DNA of 64,000 nucleotides from Effrenium voratum (GCA_963377175.1 CAUJNA010000470.1:45001-109000); one strand, 5' to 3'; numbered from the stretch's first letter, positions 21,315-32,318 are shown. The notes: a model not told the origin generated them from the letters alone. Made by a program: numbers and translations.

Positions 21315-21405
21315 GAGCTCATGGCGCGAAGACCATGGGCGCGATACCTGGCGGTTCTGCTCTCCGGGGACATCCTCACGGATCCCGGCTTCGCTCGCGC
21401 CCTGG
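21315..21405 (+). CDS. TIR gene exon 15 (second TIR-like strand C)
   Basis: Phase 0 to 1. Acceptor GCCTCCATCGCAG|GAGCTC. Reads ELMARRPWARYLAVLLSGDI then LTDPGFARAL. The strand YLAVLLSGDIL parallels TLVVVLSGDVL of exon 8, but PGFAR replaces the WCxxE stretch. End inferred: GC donor CCTGG|GCTGCA. Confidence 0.75.
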
Positions 21406-21590
21406 GCTGCAGAAGAGCCGCGCGCGTGGTTTTTTCTCTTCCCCCTGCGTTTATTGTTTTTTTCTCCGGTTGGTATTTGTTTCTCTTTTTTTTCTTTTGG
21501 GGTGTTTCGGCCCTTTCGGCGTACGGCGGGAGGGCGCAAGCAAGATGTTGCCCGTGACTGACACGAAGCAAACTATAGAATGCTACTGTG

Positions 21591-21612
21591 TATATATATA
21601 TATATATACATA
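21591..21612. repeat. (TA)n microsatellite
   Basis: TATATATATATATATA run in intron 15. Confidence 0.9.
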
Positions 21613-21898
21613 TACATGCACGTATAAGATGTAAAGTACATGTATAGCACACATACACATAAAAATAAACCTATATCGTATACGTACACGTCTGACTGGC
21701 AAAACTGGGGACCCTTGGGCTACAACTTCGAACGGGAACCAACATGGAATCAACTACTTGGGGTTTCTAGTGGCACACGCACATCATGTTACGAATACAA
21801 GGCCAACTAAACCTAGATAGAACTACAACTACAAATGTAAACGCAGGCATACATTAGATTAATACATATGTACAAATAAGGACAAACAAACTGTATGT

Positions 21899-21970
21899 AC
21901 ATATATATATATAGATAGATATATATATATATATATTGTAGATATATATATATATATATAGGTATATATA
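21899..21970. repeat. (TA)n-rich tract
   Basis: Several TATATA blocks with ATAGATAGAT spacers. Confidence 0.9.
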
Positions 21971-22102
21971 TGGCTTAGTAACTGGGATGAACTCTCAGCA
22001 TCGTTACAGGCGTGTTCTGGAGTTGGTGGGATACGGGCTAAAAACGCTTTGGTGCCGCGAGGCAAAGCGAAGGGAGGGTCTATGTGTCGGGGCCTCTAAC
22101 TG

Positions 22103-22177
22103 GGTGGTTCCCAGCCATCCGGTTCCTTAGCTTTTTGGGGTTTAGTGGGGGGTTCCATTCCCACCCGGACAGCCCAG
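22103..22177 (+). repeat. Family B element, internally deleted
   Basis: GGTGGTTCCCAGCCATCCGG and CCTTAGCTTTTTGGGG are kept, then it jumps to CGGACAGCCCAG. The AGCGGGGGATCTGA segment is missing. Confidence 0.75.
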
Positions 22178-22354
22178 TTAAGCAGTAGTTGCAAGTCTCG
22201 GCTGCCAGGGAGCGAGGGTCATGTGCTACGCTCAGTTTTGGGGTTCCTGGTTCCTTTTGGCCCCTCACGTTGGACGTTGGCTCCTCGGCTCGGTGGATAA
22301 GGCGGAGAGCCGGGCGAAAGGCGGGAAAAGGCCTTCCAGGTACTGAGGCTAGCT

Positions 22355-22514
22355 CTAGGTCCTCCAGCGAAAGGGTGCCCGGACTCTCACCCCTTGTTGG
22401 GAGGGCGCCAACTTTTTCCCATGTTTTTTTGGGGGGGAGGGTTTTCGTCTACTAAAATAGATGACAGAAAAAAGCTTGGTACCCTGATTCTAACGTCTCT
22501 ACTGGAGGACCTAG
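22355..22514 (+). repeat. Family A element (MITE-like)
   Basis: Ends CTAGGTCCTCCAG and CTGGAGGACCTAG are exact inverted repeats. Body has GAAAGGGTGCCCGGACTCTC, GTCTACTAAAATAGA and TCTAACGTCTCTA. About 160 bp, longest copy. Confidence 0.9.
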
Positions 22515-23007
22515 AACTGAAACGGAACCAACCACGCAGAAAACAAATGGCGCTCAGCATCTTACGCCCATATGGAGAAGCACAAGTTGCTACTGCCGCG
22601 ATGCGCGGGTTGTTTTTGCGCACGGATGCGCCGTGAAGGATGGCCGGTGGGGGTGGCCCTAGCCGCTGAACCTATGATTCCGCTCGTTTGAAGGTGTGAT
22701 TTTTTGAGGATGCTCGTTCTGGAAACAAGAAAAAAACATAAATCGCTCATTGTGTTGAGGATGCCTCTCAATTTGTCTGAATTTGAGGGTAACCCCTTTG
22801 GACACGCGGTGATTTGGAAAATCTTGCTAGCTATCGGCAGCAAACAGAGCGAACCTCGACAACGATGCTCAACATTGGGCAAAACCACGAGACGTTTCTC
22901 GGGTTGGTATCTGTTCCCCCAAGTAGTATTGCCTGATTCTCGTTTGGCGAGATCAGGGAGGTGGGCAATGATGTGGGGGTTTGTGTTTTAGGGGACGCAG
23001 AAAATCG

Positions 23008-23129
23008 TGGTGTTCCTTTGTTAGGTGGCCTTCTGGAAAAATAGATGGCCCTGGTAAATGGAATAAACCCCATCTAAACCAGTGGAACCCATCTATTTTC
23101 AACCAAGCTAACCCAAAAAGGACACCTAT
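23008..23129 (+). repeat. Family D element
   Basis: AAAATAGATGGCCCTGG and CCATCTATTTTC inverted, outer end AAAAAGGACACCTAT. Copy of 9152-9258. Confidence 0.78.
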
Positions 23130-23234
23130 GATCAGCAACCCAGATGGTTTTTGGATAGGTTGCAAGTTTTCATCGGGGGCTTCCGGCTTACACCACAGGT
23201 GCCCTGAGCTCCGTGCCCGTGTGCCCGTGGTGAG

Positions 23235-23332
23235 GCATTTTGCTGGCGGACGCGGAGTGCGAGAAGCCTCTGGAGATGGTCACCATCTGCGCGGACGCGG
23301 ACTTCGCGTTCCCCAACTCGGTCTTTTACAAG
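23235..23332 (+). CDS. TIR gene exon 16 (second TIR-like strand D)
   Basis: Phase 1 to 0, 32 codons plus 2 nt. An in-frame TGA just upstream forces a start at TGAG|GCATTT. Reads ILLADAECEKPLEM then VTICADADFAFPNSVFYK. Donor TACAAG|GCGCGC (GC type). Confidence 0.8.
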
Positions 23333-23382
23333 GCGCGCACGACTTCTCCCTCCCTTGGGCCCTCTTTGGTGTGTGTGTGTGT

Positions 23383-23512
23383 GTGTGTTTTTTGTGTCTT
23401 TTTTCGGGGACCCCCCCCCAAAAAAAATATATGGTGGTGTTCCTTTTGGTTTGAAGGGAAGAAGGGAAACCACACCCGAAAAGGGTACCATCAAAAGAAG
23501 ACACTCCTTGTG
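23383..23512 (+). repeat. Family L element
   Basis: GTGTGTTTTTTGTGTCTTTT, GGTGGTGTTCCTTTTGGTTT, GGGTACCATCAAAAGAAGAC: outer ends roughly inverted. Confidence 0.6.
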
Positions 23513-24012
23513 TGACTGGCTCAATTGAAGGGAGCCCTTTGTGTTGGAACCTCTTTGCCCTGCTGGTTCGATAGGCAGGGAATCAGAAATGGAATGGCCC
23601 CTAGATAAAAACCATCCCCGATTTGATTTCCTTTAAGCGGAGCCCCCTTCCGGTTCATTCCCAACACGCGGAAGGTCATTCCCTACTGAGCACCAGCAAG
23701 TTGCATCCCACCCCCTTAGCAATTGCGCAGCTGCTTGGAGTGTCACCCACCAACTCTTATTGGTGTGTACATGGCAGCGCTTGCTTTACAGTATTTTACG
23801 TTTTGTCATTTGTGATTATATAGCAATGTTCCGAAGTCTGTCCCCCATTCTCTTGGTAACCCACAAAAGCCATGGTTTTAAGTCTCCGTTCAGTGGGTTA
23901 TCTCACCAATCTTACTAATCACTTGCCAAGTACCCTTTGGCACCCCTTCAAGTGGGGTCCCTCGATTTCCATGGGGGAAAGTTACCCCATGGCCCAACTC
24001 GACGCATCGCAG

Positions 24013-24078
24013 GAGTTGGAGCAGCAGGGCTTCGTGGCCGCGGGGATCTCGCCCTCCGAGGGCTGTGCCCTGGTGAAG
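24013..24078 (+). CDS. TIR gene exon 17
   Basis: 22 codons, phase 0 to 0. Acceptor GACGCATCGCAG|GAG, donor GTGAAG|GCGGAC (GC type). Reads ELEQQGFVAAGISPSEGCAL then VK. Coding-like text continues in another frame (ELGDAPSFGEEISGAV, about 24107-24155) but would need an intron under 30 nt, so it is left out. Confidence 0.68.
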
Positions 24079-24441
24079 GCGGACGGCGGACATTTGGATC
24101 CGAAGGGGAGCTCGGGGACGCGCCGAGCTTCGGGGAGGAGATTTCGGGGGCGGTTTTTGAAACAAATCGCCGGAGGAAACCCAAAGAAAAAGGGGGGGGG
24201 AAGAAAAAGCAAGAACAAGAGGAGTGCCAAATGCCATTGGGACCCGGCGTTGGACGCGTTCGTCCAAAATTCAATCTGCCATTTGTTTTGTCTGCCCGCA
24301 TTCTCACTGCTCGAGTTGGACTTGATTCCTTTTTTGGGGCTTGGACCACTTTTTCGGTAAACCACAAGTAGGCCTCGTTCTTTTTGGAGCATGCCTCCGC
24401 CCTTCGCCTTTCGCCCGTCGCCCTTTCGCAGTGCGCGCCAG

Positions 24442-24516
24442 GCCTGGAAGTCCCTGTGCCAGGTGCTGGCGCTGCCGCTCACGCCCCAGGGCTCCGAGCG
24501 GATCTTGGGGGAGCAG
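24442..24516 (+). CDS. TIR gene exon 18
   Basis: 25 codons, phase 0 to 0. Acceptor CAGTGCGCGCCAG|GCC, donor GAGCAG|GCGGGG (GC type). Reads AWKSLCQVLALPLTPQGSER then ILGEQ: a helix, a strand-like LALPL and a helix, a typical end for a TIR-type fold. Confidence 0.78.
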
Positions 24517-25054
24517 GCGGGGATGGGGGGCGGGGCGGGCAGGTGGGGTGGGTGGTGGGGTGATCTGTGGGTGAGTTGGTGGGTGAGTTGGTGGGCGATG
24601 GTTCCTGTTTTTGGGGAGGCGGTGGTGATTTGTGGACCGAACTTAGTGTGTGCATGTTTGATTGTTGGGGGGGGGGGGGGGCTTGGAGGGGGAGTGGGTT
24701 GATATGTGCACCTGAACTTTCCTGAACCCCGGTGTGGGCGCTCAATTGCAATTGACACTAAACGGGTCCTATTGTACAGGAAGCAAAAAAGGGGATGTTG
24801 CTGTTTGGAATTGGGAGGTTAGGTAGGGGATTTAAGTGTGTTTGTCTAAGGAAAATGAACCCCCAGAGTGCTTGGTTTCGTTCTTGCCAAAAGGGATGGG
24901 AGCCTTGCGCAAGACAAGATACACCCGCGATCAATGGTGTCGGCGCTGTTGTTCTTCGGGTGATACCAGGAATCGGCTTTGAGCGTGGTCTGAACGTTTG
25001 ATGTGCTTTGAAATGTTCAACCGCCGGCCGTGTTGTACTGGGCAGCGGTCATTT

Positions 25055-25156
25055 GGTTGTGGGTGAAAAATAGATCCACAGGGGACCGCAGGTTTTAGTC
25101 CCTGGTTTCGTTTGCCATGGTTCCATTTTAGATACCCATGTTTGACCCACAGCCAT
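25055..25156 (+). repeat. Family C element
   Basis: GGTTGTGGGTGAAAAATAG, GGACCGCAGGTTTTAGTCCC, CATGGTTCCATTTTAG, TTTGACCCACAGCCA. Confidence 0.82.
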
Positions 25157-25159
25157 TTG

Positions 25160-25560
25160 TTTTTTCCTGACTGACTTGTGTTGAAGGATCGCTCCAAAAC
25201 ACCTGTTGCTCTGTGCAAGAAGGTCTGCGCAACTAGCTCCGCGCATTTTTCGTTCCAGGGAGCGCAACAATCCCAAGGGCTGGCCTCATGTCGCCAGCCA
25301 GCAAAACAAACAACTTGCCTTGAAGAAGAAAGCTCCTGTCGGAGCAAGTCGTGCTCATGTCGACCTTTTTCCCCGCCTGGAGCCAAGAAATGGCAGGGTG
25401 GCCGCTTGTGTCTACCAGTCTCCTCATTGCACGGCAGAATGGACAGATGTGGAAGAGCCAGCACCAAGCAAGCTGCAACTTCCATGGCATCGAGACGTTT
25501 GGATCCTTTCTGCTTCCCAGTTCCAGTCTAGGCCAGTTTAGGCCTCACATGATGGCTTCT
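25160..25560 (+). other. Repeat-free coding-like island in intron 18
   Basis: About 400 bases without repeat families. Plus frame 25206-25541 reads passably (for example VAACVYQSPHCTAEW), but the other frames are also open. No start or splice context decides it. Possibly an old inserted gene fragment like 6060-8165. Confidence 0.3.
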
Positions 25561-26352
25561 CCACCCATTCCAAGGCATCCTTCCACATCACCCGGCTAGG
25601 GGTTTTTGAATCCAACGTCCGCTTTTACCGTCAGTTGCAGGCTCTCTTGGTCTGTGCTTTTGCGAGGGTGCCCTTTTCACCGTTGATTCAAAGGGAAGCC
25701 ACCAGAAAAGTTGCACTTCTTCTTTTGTTGTCCCAGGGGGGGGGGGGGGTCCGCCCATTTTGGCACAACCCATCTCTTCAGTCTTGGTAAAGAGCTCTCG
25801 CTCTTGGCTCTCCTCCGCTCTTGCTCTTCGCTTTGAGCTTCCTCCCCTCGCGCCTAGCTCCCTTTTCGTCCCAGGGCCGCCTAGCGGGTTGCCGAAAAGA
25901 AGGGCCAGCTCAGTCACGTCGACCGAAGCTCATACCCAAGCACCTTGGGGGTTCTCAAGCCCTGGCCCATAGGGCACCGGGAATAGGTGGGGGGCTGATT
26001 TAATTGGTCCCATGAACATGGGGGGACCATTCGGGAAACCCACAGAGATGACTCGTAGGTATTGCCAAATGGGAAAAGCTGCCCATGGTCATGTCGGGGC
26101 CAGGAGTATTGATCAAACCCCATATATATGGCCGTGTCTTGTTCTGAGGGTATCTCCCCCCCCTCATTTTTGTGGTTCAAAGGAGCAATAAACGGACAAC
26201 CACCATTTTCTGGGTCCCCTATACCCCCTCCCCCCATTTTTGTCGTTTAAAGGAACATTAAGCGGAAAACGGGTCCCCCAAAGCAAGCAACCCCATGTGT
26301 TTTTTTCTTTCGGGCCACGAACGCCTCAGATCCAACGCCACCATATTGCCAG

Positions 26353-26392
26353 GTGGTGGAGATCTGCCGCCGCTTCCGGCACTATCAGGCAG
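26353..26392 (+). CDS. TIR gene exon 19
   Basis: 13 codons plus 1 nt, phase 0 to 1. Acceptor CATATTGCCAG|GTGGTG, donor CAGGCAG|GCCCTT (GC type). Reads VVEICRRFRHYQA. The hanging G plus GC of exon 20 makes Gly. Confidence 0.66.
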
Positions 26393-26423
26393 GCCCTTGA
26401 AAGCAAGGACCCCCAAAGTTGTT

Positions 26424-26546
26424 CACGGCTCCTTGAAAGATACCTGTTGCCACCATTTGAAACATGTCGCTTGTTCCACCAAAATGCAGGGGAAGCCGCC
26501 ATTTGCCATTTATTAAAGGGAAACCACCGCCATTTACATGGCTTTA
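26424..26546 (+). repeat. Family H element, decayed copy
   Basis: CACGGCTCCTTGAAAGATAC, CCACCATTTGAAACATGTCG, CCACCAAAATGCAGG. Right end lost. Starts 31 bases after exon 19. Confidence 0.7.
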
Positions 26547-26628
26547 GAAGGGACACCAAGCCTGGGATTTCCTTGTGAAAATACCCATTGTTTTGTGGTT
26601 TTGAAGGAAAACCAGGAACAAACCAAGC

Positions 26629-26799
26629 ATGAAGCCAGTTCTCTTGGCCTGTACACTCACGCTTTTCGGGGTGAAGTGCGACTCTGAGAGGCTGAATGAA
26701 GATTATGAAGAAGCAAAGCACACTCCCGCTTTCCTCTTTAAAGATGAACCTGAAGCTGTTGATGTTGCAACAAACACACTCCGGCCTTTTTCTCTGTGA
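26629..26799 (+). CDS. Possible small ORF with signal-peptide-like start (56 aa)
   Basis: ATG at 26629, TGA at 26797-26799. The N-terminus MKPVLLACTLTLFGVKC looks like a short secretion signal. The rest is acidic (SERLNEDYEEAKHTPAFLFK). It lies in intron 19 on the same strand. A 148-aa minus-strand frame overlaps, so coding status is open. Could be a first exon of an inserted gene fragment. Confidence 0.3.
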   Translation: MKPVLLACTLTLFGVKCDSERLNEDYEEAKHTPAFLFKDEPEAVDVATNTLRPFSL

Positions 26800-27464
26800 A
26801 GATAAGCCCGCGCAAGCCGGCCGAAAAACTGCCTCGGCGGTTGTTTGATGGGATCTTTCTGCTTGACAGCTTTTTGGGGAAATGATTCATGCGTGTCTTT
26901 CCCACTAAACGGCAAGAAGAGGTTCGCTTTTTGCGGGGTGGTTCTTTTTGCCGCCATGTTGCGGGAATTTCTTCGAGCCAGGATGCCTTGAAGGGGCATG
27001 GCCAAGACTCGATGATGGCGTCTCGGTCTGGTTAAGCCATCGGACGGGCGCTGGGGGCTGGGTACTCGAAGGGGAAGATGTGGGGCGCGGCCAGCGGCCC
27101 ATCGTGGCAAGATGCGGCTGACCTTTGGAGAGATTCGATTTTTGCCCATCTCTCATGGCTGTCCCAAAGGTAAAAGAGTAGGGTTCCAACCATCTCTCAG
27201 AGATTCAAGAGGACAGCTGACCATAAGGTATCTGCTCATGGCTGTCCTTTTGATCGGTCCGTTTGGGCAATGAAATAGAAGGGCCCCGCTGGGTGAAGTT
27301 ACGAAATTGGTTGTTCCATTTACGAGGAAGGAAACCGCTTTGCGATTTGTACCTAGTTACCCCGCCTGTGTTGTTCGGGTTTCTGTTTTCAGGGCTTGTG
27401 GTTGCTTGGAGAGAGGGCTTCGGGAGAAAACGGCAGAGCGCCTGTGGATTCAATCATGCAACTT

Positions 27465-27545
27465 GGTGGTTCCCAGTCATCCGGTTCCTTAGACTTGGCT
27501 AGCCTTGTAGTTGGTTTAGTGGTTGGGTGTCCGAATTTAACCCTC
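27465..27545 (+). repeat. Family B element, 5' part
   Basis: GGTGGTTCCCAGTCATCCGG, CCTTAGACTTGG, TTTAGTGGTTGGGTGTCC; the 3' half is lost. Confidence 0.75.
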
Positions 27546-27673
27546 GCAAAGTGAAACAAAGTATCTGTAGTAGACTTAGGACACATTTTACATTTTACCA
27601 GTGACTCAAAGTGAAGCAAACAATAAGGTATATATTCTATAACTGGGGCTAACTCTTCTCATGGTCTTCGCAG

Positions 27674-27756
27674 GCGGCCTAGAGATAGAAACCCAAGCGC
27701 TGAACAGAGATGTGCGCCCTCGCATGGTCTTGGCGGCCAAGAAGCTGGTTTATGAG
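27674..27756 (+). CDS. TIR gene exon 20
   Basis: Phase 1 start; acceptor GTCTTCGCAG|GCGGCC. Reads GLEIETQALNRDVRPRMVLA then AKKLVYE. The donor is unresolved: CTG|GTTTAT after 27747 keeps phase 0 for exon 21; GC and GT options lie at 27757 and 27770. Confidence 0.66.
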
Positions 27757-27944
27757 GGCAACCAATCTGGGTGTGTCCCCCAAGGTTGTGGTTGTCCTTT
27801 CGTTTTCCTTCAACACCACCGAAAAAGAGGTACACTCAAAAAACACACGCATGTTCCACATTATGCCCCAGCCTGAAGCTGCTGGAGCCTCGCCTTGTTG
27901 CGCCAACGTATGGGATTCTTCAAGGACCTGCATTCTGAGCACAA

Positions 27945-28055
27945 CTAGGTCCCCCAAGGTGCCCTTTCTCACCCCTTTATTGGGGGAGGGTTCCCCTACT
28001 AAAATAGACAAGACAGAAAACAAATAGGGCACCAACTTATTTTAACCTCTCAAAT
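27945..28055 (+). repeat. Family A element, first of two adjacent copies
   Basis: CTAGGTCCCCCA start, GGGTTCCCCTACTAAAATAG, AACCTCTCAAATG end. The right terminal repeat is missing where the second copy begins. Confidence 0.85.
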
Positions 28056-28059
28056 GTTT

Positions 28060-28176
28060 CTAGGTCCGCCAGTGGTGCCCGGACTCTCAACCCTTTGGTT
28101 GGGAGGGTTTTCGTCTACTAAAATAGACTGCAAAAAAAGGGTACCCCTGTTCCAGCCTCTCTACTGGAGGACCTAG
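28060..28176 (+). repeat. Family A element, second adjacent copy with target-site duplication
   Basis: CTAGGTCCGCCAG to CTGGAGGACCTAG. GTTT flanks both sides, a 4-bp target duplication, suggesting it inserted into or next to the older copy. Confidence 0.88.
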
Positions 28177-28439
28177 GTTTGTGTCAGTGTTTGATTTGAC
28201 CAGGCTCACAGTGCAACAATGAGCTATTACCAGTATACTGCGGGGTCCCAATGACTTTAGGTTAAAGCGATTTGGTTTTTTCTGCTTCAAGTGAGGCTCA
28301 ATGATAGTTGCATTTAGCAATCGGCCCCTTCCCCTTTCCAGTAAGGTAAGCCGCGTTGCTTTTTTTTAGAGGTTCAGAGCTGCGGGTCAGTGTTTGTGTG
28401 AAGAGACATGCCAACACATCTTTGTGTCATTTGTCTTTC

Positions 28440-28975
28440 TTATGATCCAATATTAACTCTGGGACTTGACCATTGGCGAAGGAATGGAATGAGAGAGCAA
28501 GGGAAGGGATCCAGACAATAAGTATTAACTCCTAAAAGCTGAGGAACGAGGCAGTTGGGTAAGGAATAGATGGCTTTGTGAGTGCTCTTCTTTTCTCCAA
28601 TCCATTCTATTCTCTGGAATCTCCAAGATACGAAAATAGGATGTAGGAAGGATAACCACAAAGCCAAATAAAAGCATTTCCACAATGATAGACACAGCAT
28701 ATTGGCTGATCCATTGGTCACCTCCCTATCTTTCATTGACCAGCGACCTAACTCACGATACCCAGTCACTTTGGTGAAAGCCTCGCTCACAGAGCGCTTT
28801 GTCGTGATGCTGCACTACTGCACAAAATCCAAATAAGCCAGAAAGATGCCTACGCCGGCCAAGCCAAACCAACCCTGCCCCTCGCTTCCAAGATTGTGGC
28901 AGACCTTTCCAACTTGTCCTGGACAAAATCCACTCCGCTGGAATTCGAAGTCTTGGGTCTCCATCCGCCAATGTT
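28440..28975 (-). pseudogene. Minus-strand remnant of a membrane-protein-like sequence
   Basis: Lower GC than its surroundings and no repeats. Minus-strand frames show GLAGVGIFLAYLDFV, then SEAFTKVTGYRELGR, then in another frame YAVSIIVEMLLFGFVVILPT, i.e. hydrophobic segments separated by stops and frame changes. I do not recognise the family. Lies in intron 20, opposite to the host gene. Confidence 0.38.
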
Positions 28976-29153
28976 TCCTGGTCTCAAATTTCCAGGGGCA
29001 CCTTCCACTTCCACCCTCAACCCAGGGATCCCGCGCCCCACCTGCGGAAACCCAAAAACGGATCCGGTTTTTGGAAAGTGGGGGATTCCCTCACGGTGGA
29101 TGTGTTGTTTGCCCGGCGGGCGAAAACGAGAAACACCTTTGATGCGCGCCCAG

Positions 29154-29189
29154 GACCTTTCGGTGGTTCCGCAGGACGTCGACGTGGAG
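29154..29189 (+). CDS. TIR gene exon 21
   Basis: 12 codons, phase 0 to 0. Acceptor GATGCGCGCCCAG|GAC, proposed GA donor GTGGAG|GAGGAT. Reads DLSVVPQDVDVE. Weakest link in the chain: all three frames are open here. Confidence 0.45.
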
Positions 29190-30779
29190 GAGGATGGCCG
29201 GAGGACCCAGCATACCCCTTTGCGTCGTTGGTCGCTGACGCTTTTGTTTTGGGGGAATTGGTGATGTTCCTTCTGGCTTCCCTTGAAAGCAGGGTTGTGG
29301 GATCAAGATGTTTATCCTTCCCACTTCCGTGATACAAGGGAATCCCCTCTTTAAATGGGGGGTATTCTTTGGGAGGCCCTTTTTTGTCGTATCACTTCTG
29401 TGGATTCCATGTCCCACAGGCCTGCTTTAGAGCCACCGAAAAACGAGTACCCTAAAAAAAAGGCGCGCTACTTTGGTTGAAACCACCAGACCTCAAATGC
29501 ACGGATCGGGTTCAGCGTGTCTCAACAGGCACAACTCGGGAGCTCGGAGAATCTTCGTGGGCGTTGAACGCCATCCGCGTCGGAAGTTTGAGACCAGGAC
29601 TGAGTTAGAACACGGCGGCTTTCCGTTGATTGGTCCTTTAAACCGCAAAAATGGGGGGGGAACCCTCAGAACAAGACACGGCCACATGAGGCTTGAGCTA
29701 TATTTTTTGTTCGACCCTCAAGTGACCACATAGGGAACTGTTCCCAGGTGGGGGCACATCATCTTTTGAGTGGTTTTCCCCATCCCATGCAAAGGATCTT
29801 TGATTAAGCCCACTGTGGATCCCAAACATGAATCAAAGGAAGCACAGACCGCTATGATCCGTTTCGAGTCAGCATCCCAAGCTCAGCTGGCGTTGCCAGT
29901 GGATCCACTGGGTCTGAAATGGCATAAACGGGCACAAAGAAGCATGGGATCTGTTTGAATCAGCATGTCTCCATATCACTGAAGCCAGGCTGGAGAACTC
30001 GCACTGGGGGGGGGTCCCTGGTCATTCTTGCCTGCTGCGGCGGTTGGTTTGCGCGGCACTGTCACGAGGCCAGATTTGGGCGCAAGTTTTAGCGATCTAA
30101 GATGAGAATGCGACTGAAAACACGCCCAGGTTTCATTCCAGACAACATTTTAGATGCCCCGACTGGAATAAACCAATTTCAGCATGCTTCGCGCTTTCCG
30201 AGCTAGAACCCCAGAAAGGATAGTCATGTGGAGTTCATCAGCCCGTTGCCGAGCAATCGGTCCGCAGGTCTGTCAACATGCCATCGCTGCAACGCATCAT
30301 AACTTCGTCACTACGTCTCACTGTCTCACTGTCTCACTGCATTGCACGTCGTCATATTTTACTGCGCCACATTTCGGCCTCCAGAAGGGCCCCGTGCTTT
30401 GAAAGCAGAGGGTTCATTGCTTGGCCAGTTTTGAGCTTGCGGGGAGCACTGGAGGTTGGTTTGGAGGCATACATCCCAGCCTCCTGCCTATTTCGGATGA
30501 TTGGACACTGGTTTCCCTCGTTCCTGCCAACACTGGGAACTTAGAAAGATATGACTTTTTAATAAAGAACACCCAGTGGTTGGTGTACACAAATCCCCAC
30601 CTAGATGATGTGTACCAAAGGGTCCCCCACCAGAATCCACAGCATGAGCAACAGACAAAATGATCAGAGTATTTGTTTCTTGTCAACCGCCAGGTTCCTC
30701 AAGGCAAGAATTGGTTCCCGGGGTTGCGGAAAACTTCAAAGCCAACCTTTTTTCCTCACGCTCACAGAATGTTAGAGCC

Positions 30780-30892
30780 ATAGGTGTCCTTTTTGGTCGT
30801 TGTGGTCGAAAAATAGAGGGCGATCCTTGGTTTACCTGGTGGTTTGCGGCATCTACCAGTAAAAAACCCATCTATTTGCCCCAAAAGGACAA
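30780..30892 (+). repeat. Family D element
   Basis: ATAGGTGTCCTTTTTGGTCG, GAAAAATAGAGGG, CCATCTATTTGCCCC, AAAAGGAC. Confidence 0.8.
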
Positions 30893-31344
30893 TGGTTGGA
30901 GCTGCTTTGCCGATGAAAAAAAAAAACGCCCCACCTCTCCGCGCGCGCCTTAGGCTGGAAGTCCGTGCTACCAGTGCAAGTGACGCGGCCCCGTGGCCCA
31001 GGGTCGTCGCCTCCAATGGCAACGGTCCATGCTTTTTCCTTTCTGTCGCGACAAATAACATGGGCGTGTGCTTTGTGTCATAGAGTTCCAATAGATGTTT
31101 CACGTTCCTCCTTACATGTCAATGGTGAGTCCAAAAGTGCTTTGGGACCAAGACTAAGTCGATCGTTGCAAAGCTGTTAACCTCGATCCACTTCGCGCAG
31201 ACGCACAGGTTGGGTTCAGATCACCTCCAACGTATCGCGTAAGCCGAAGGCTGCAAAAGACCGACGCGGAGTTTAAAAACAAAAAATCGGCCATGGGAGT
31301 TGCCAGAATACTTCACTTGGCAGTTCCCAGCGTTTGACTCTTAG

Positions 31345-31470
31345 CTGTGAGGGTGTTTTTCTTTTGGCGACCCCCCCCCTCCCAAGAGAATAAAGGTGGT
31401 TTTCCTCTTGGGTTCCCTTTAAAACCAAACAGAACGGTGCCCTCCAAAAAAGGCAGACCCACATGAAGAA
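31345..31470 (+). repeat. Family L element
   Basis: GGGTGTTTTTCTTTTGGCGA, GGTGGTTTTCCTCTTGGGTT, CCCTTTAAAACC, GTGCCCTCCAAAAAAGGCAG. Confidence 0.6.
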
Positions 31471-31886
31471 TCTGGAGGGATTTATGGATTCGTACCCTGC
31501 AGGCTTGACTCGTTGCATCAAACAAAGCCAAGTTCAGAGCTGGTCATCAGCTGGCCAGTAAGATAACTTTGATACTATCTGCTTTGGGGGTCAATACATT
31601 GGTTTCTTTCATAAGGATCTTCGTTGTTCTTTTCGGGTGGAGAAAACATAGTTTGCCAAGAATGACTTCCCTGCGCGAACTACCATGCCACGGTCTTGAC
31701 TAGGCCTTATGGGGGGCCCAAACAAGTTCCAGGGGTCTCCCTTTTGTCTCCCTTTTGTCTCCCTTAGGGAGGTACCCCACAATGGTGTTTTCCTTTTGTC
31801 TCCCTTTCAAACCACTCCAAGTCCCAGGGAAAATGGGGCAACCCGTGAGTTGGACCGCTCCCCTTTCATTAAAAAAAGACCGCGAG

Positions 31887-31921
31887 GGCCACTTGCGGCT
31901 CACGGAGCCCTTTGAGGGAAG
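31887..31921 (+). CDS. TIR gene exon 22
   Basis: 11 codons plus 2 nt, phase 0 to 2. Acceptor AGACCGCGAG|GGCCAC, donor GGGAAG|GCAAGA (GC type). Reads GHLRLTEPFEG plus AG, completed by G of exon 23 to Arg: PFEG-R-SDSDPD. Confidence 0.75.
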
Positions 31922-31932
31922 GCAAGATGCTT

Positions 31933-32062
31933 CAGGGCTCCTTAAAAGATCTCCACTTTGCAACCATTTGAAACATGTTGCTTTGTCAACACCAAAATAC
32001 AGTTGGAAACCACCAAATAGACAAGTTGCCATGTTCAGGTGGTTTTGATGTAAGGATCCCTG
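31933..32062 (+). repeat. Family H element (MITE-like)
   Basis: CAGGGCTCCTTA and TAAGGATCCCTG are 12-bp near-perfect inverted ends. Body has ATCTCCACTTTGCAACC, ACACCAAAATACAG and CAAGTTGCCATGTTCAGG. Starts 12 bases after the exon 22 donor and fills much of the intron. Confidence 0.88.
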
Positions 32063-32151
32063 TTCAAACTCCTCGTTTTTGGGTTGGATCGACGTGTAAC
32101 CCCTGCGGTAGAGAAAACAGCAACCATTCAGAAATGGCTCTGGCTGACACC

Positions 32152-32154
<3 letters not shown>

Positions 32155-32193
<39 letters not shown>

Positions 32194-32213
32194 ACCACAC
32201 ACACACACACATT
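32155..32213 (+). repeat. (CA)n microsatellite
   Basis: ACACAC run with a short GCAACC interruption in intron 22. Confidence 0.95.
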
Positions 32214-32227
32214 CCTCCCTCCATTTG

Positions 32228-32318
32228 GGTGTCTTTTTTAGGGAGACCCTTCAAACTGGGTTGTTTTTCTTCTGGCAGTCCTTCAAAGCCACCAAAGAAG
32301 GGGTACCCGAAACAAGAA
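32228..32318 (+). repeat. Family L element, short
   Basis: GGGTGTCTTTTTTAGGGAGA, GTTGTTTTTCTTCTGG, GGGGTACCCGAAAC. Confidence 0.55.

Noticed and set aside
24107..24155. Segment ELGDAPSFGEEISGAV after exon 17
   Set aside because: Would require an intron shorter than 30 nt, and exon 17 to exon 18 joins cleanly.
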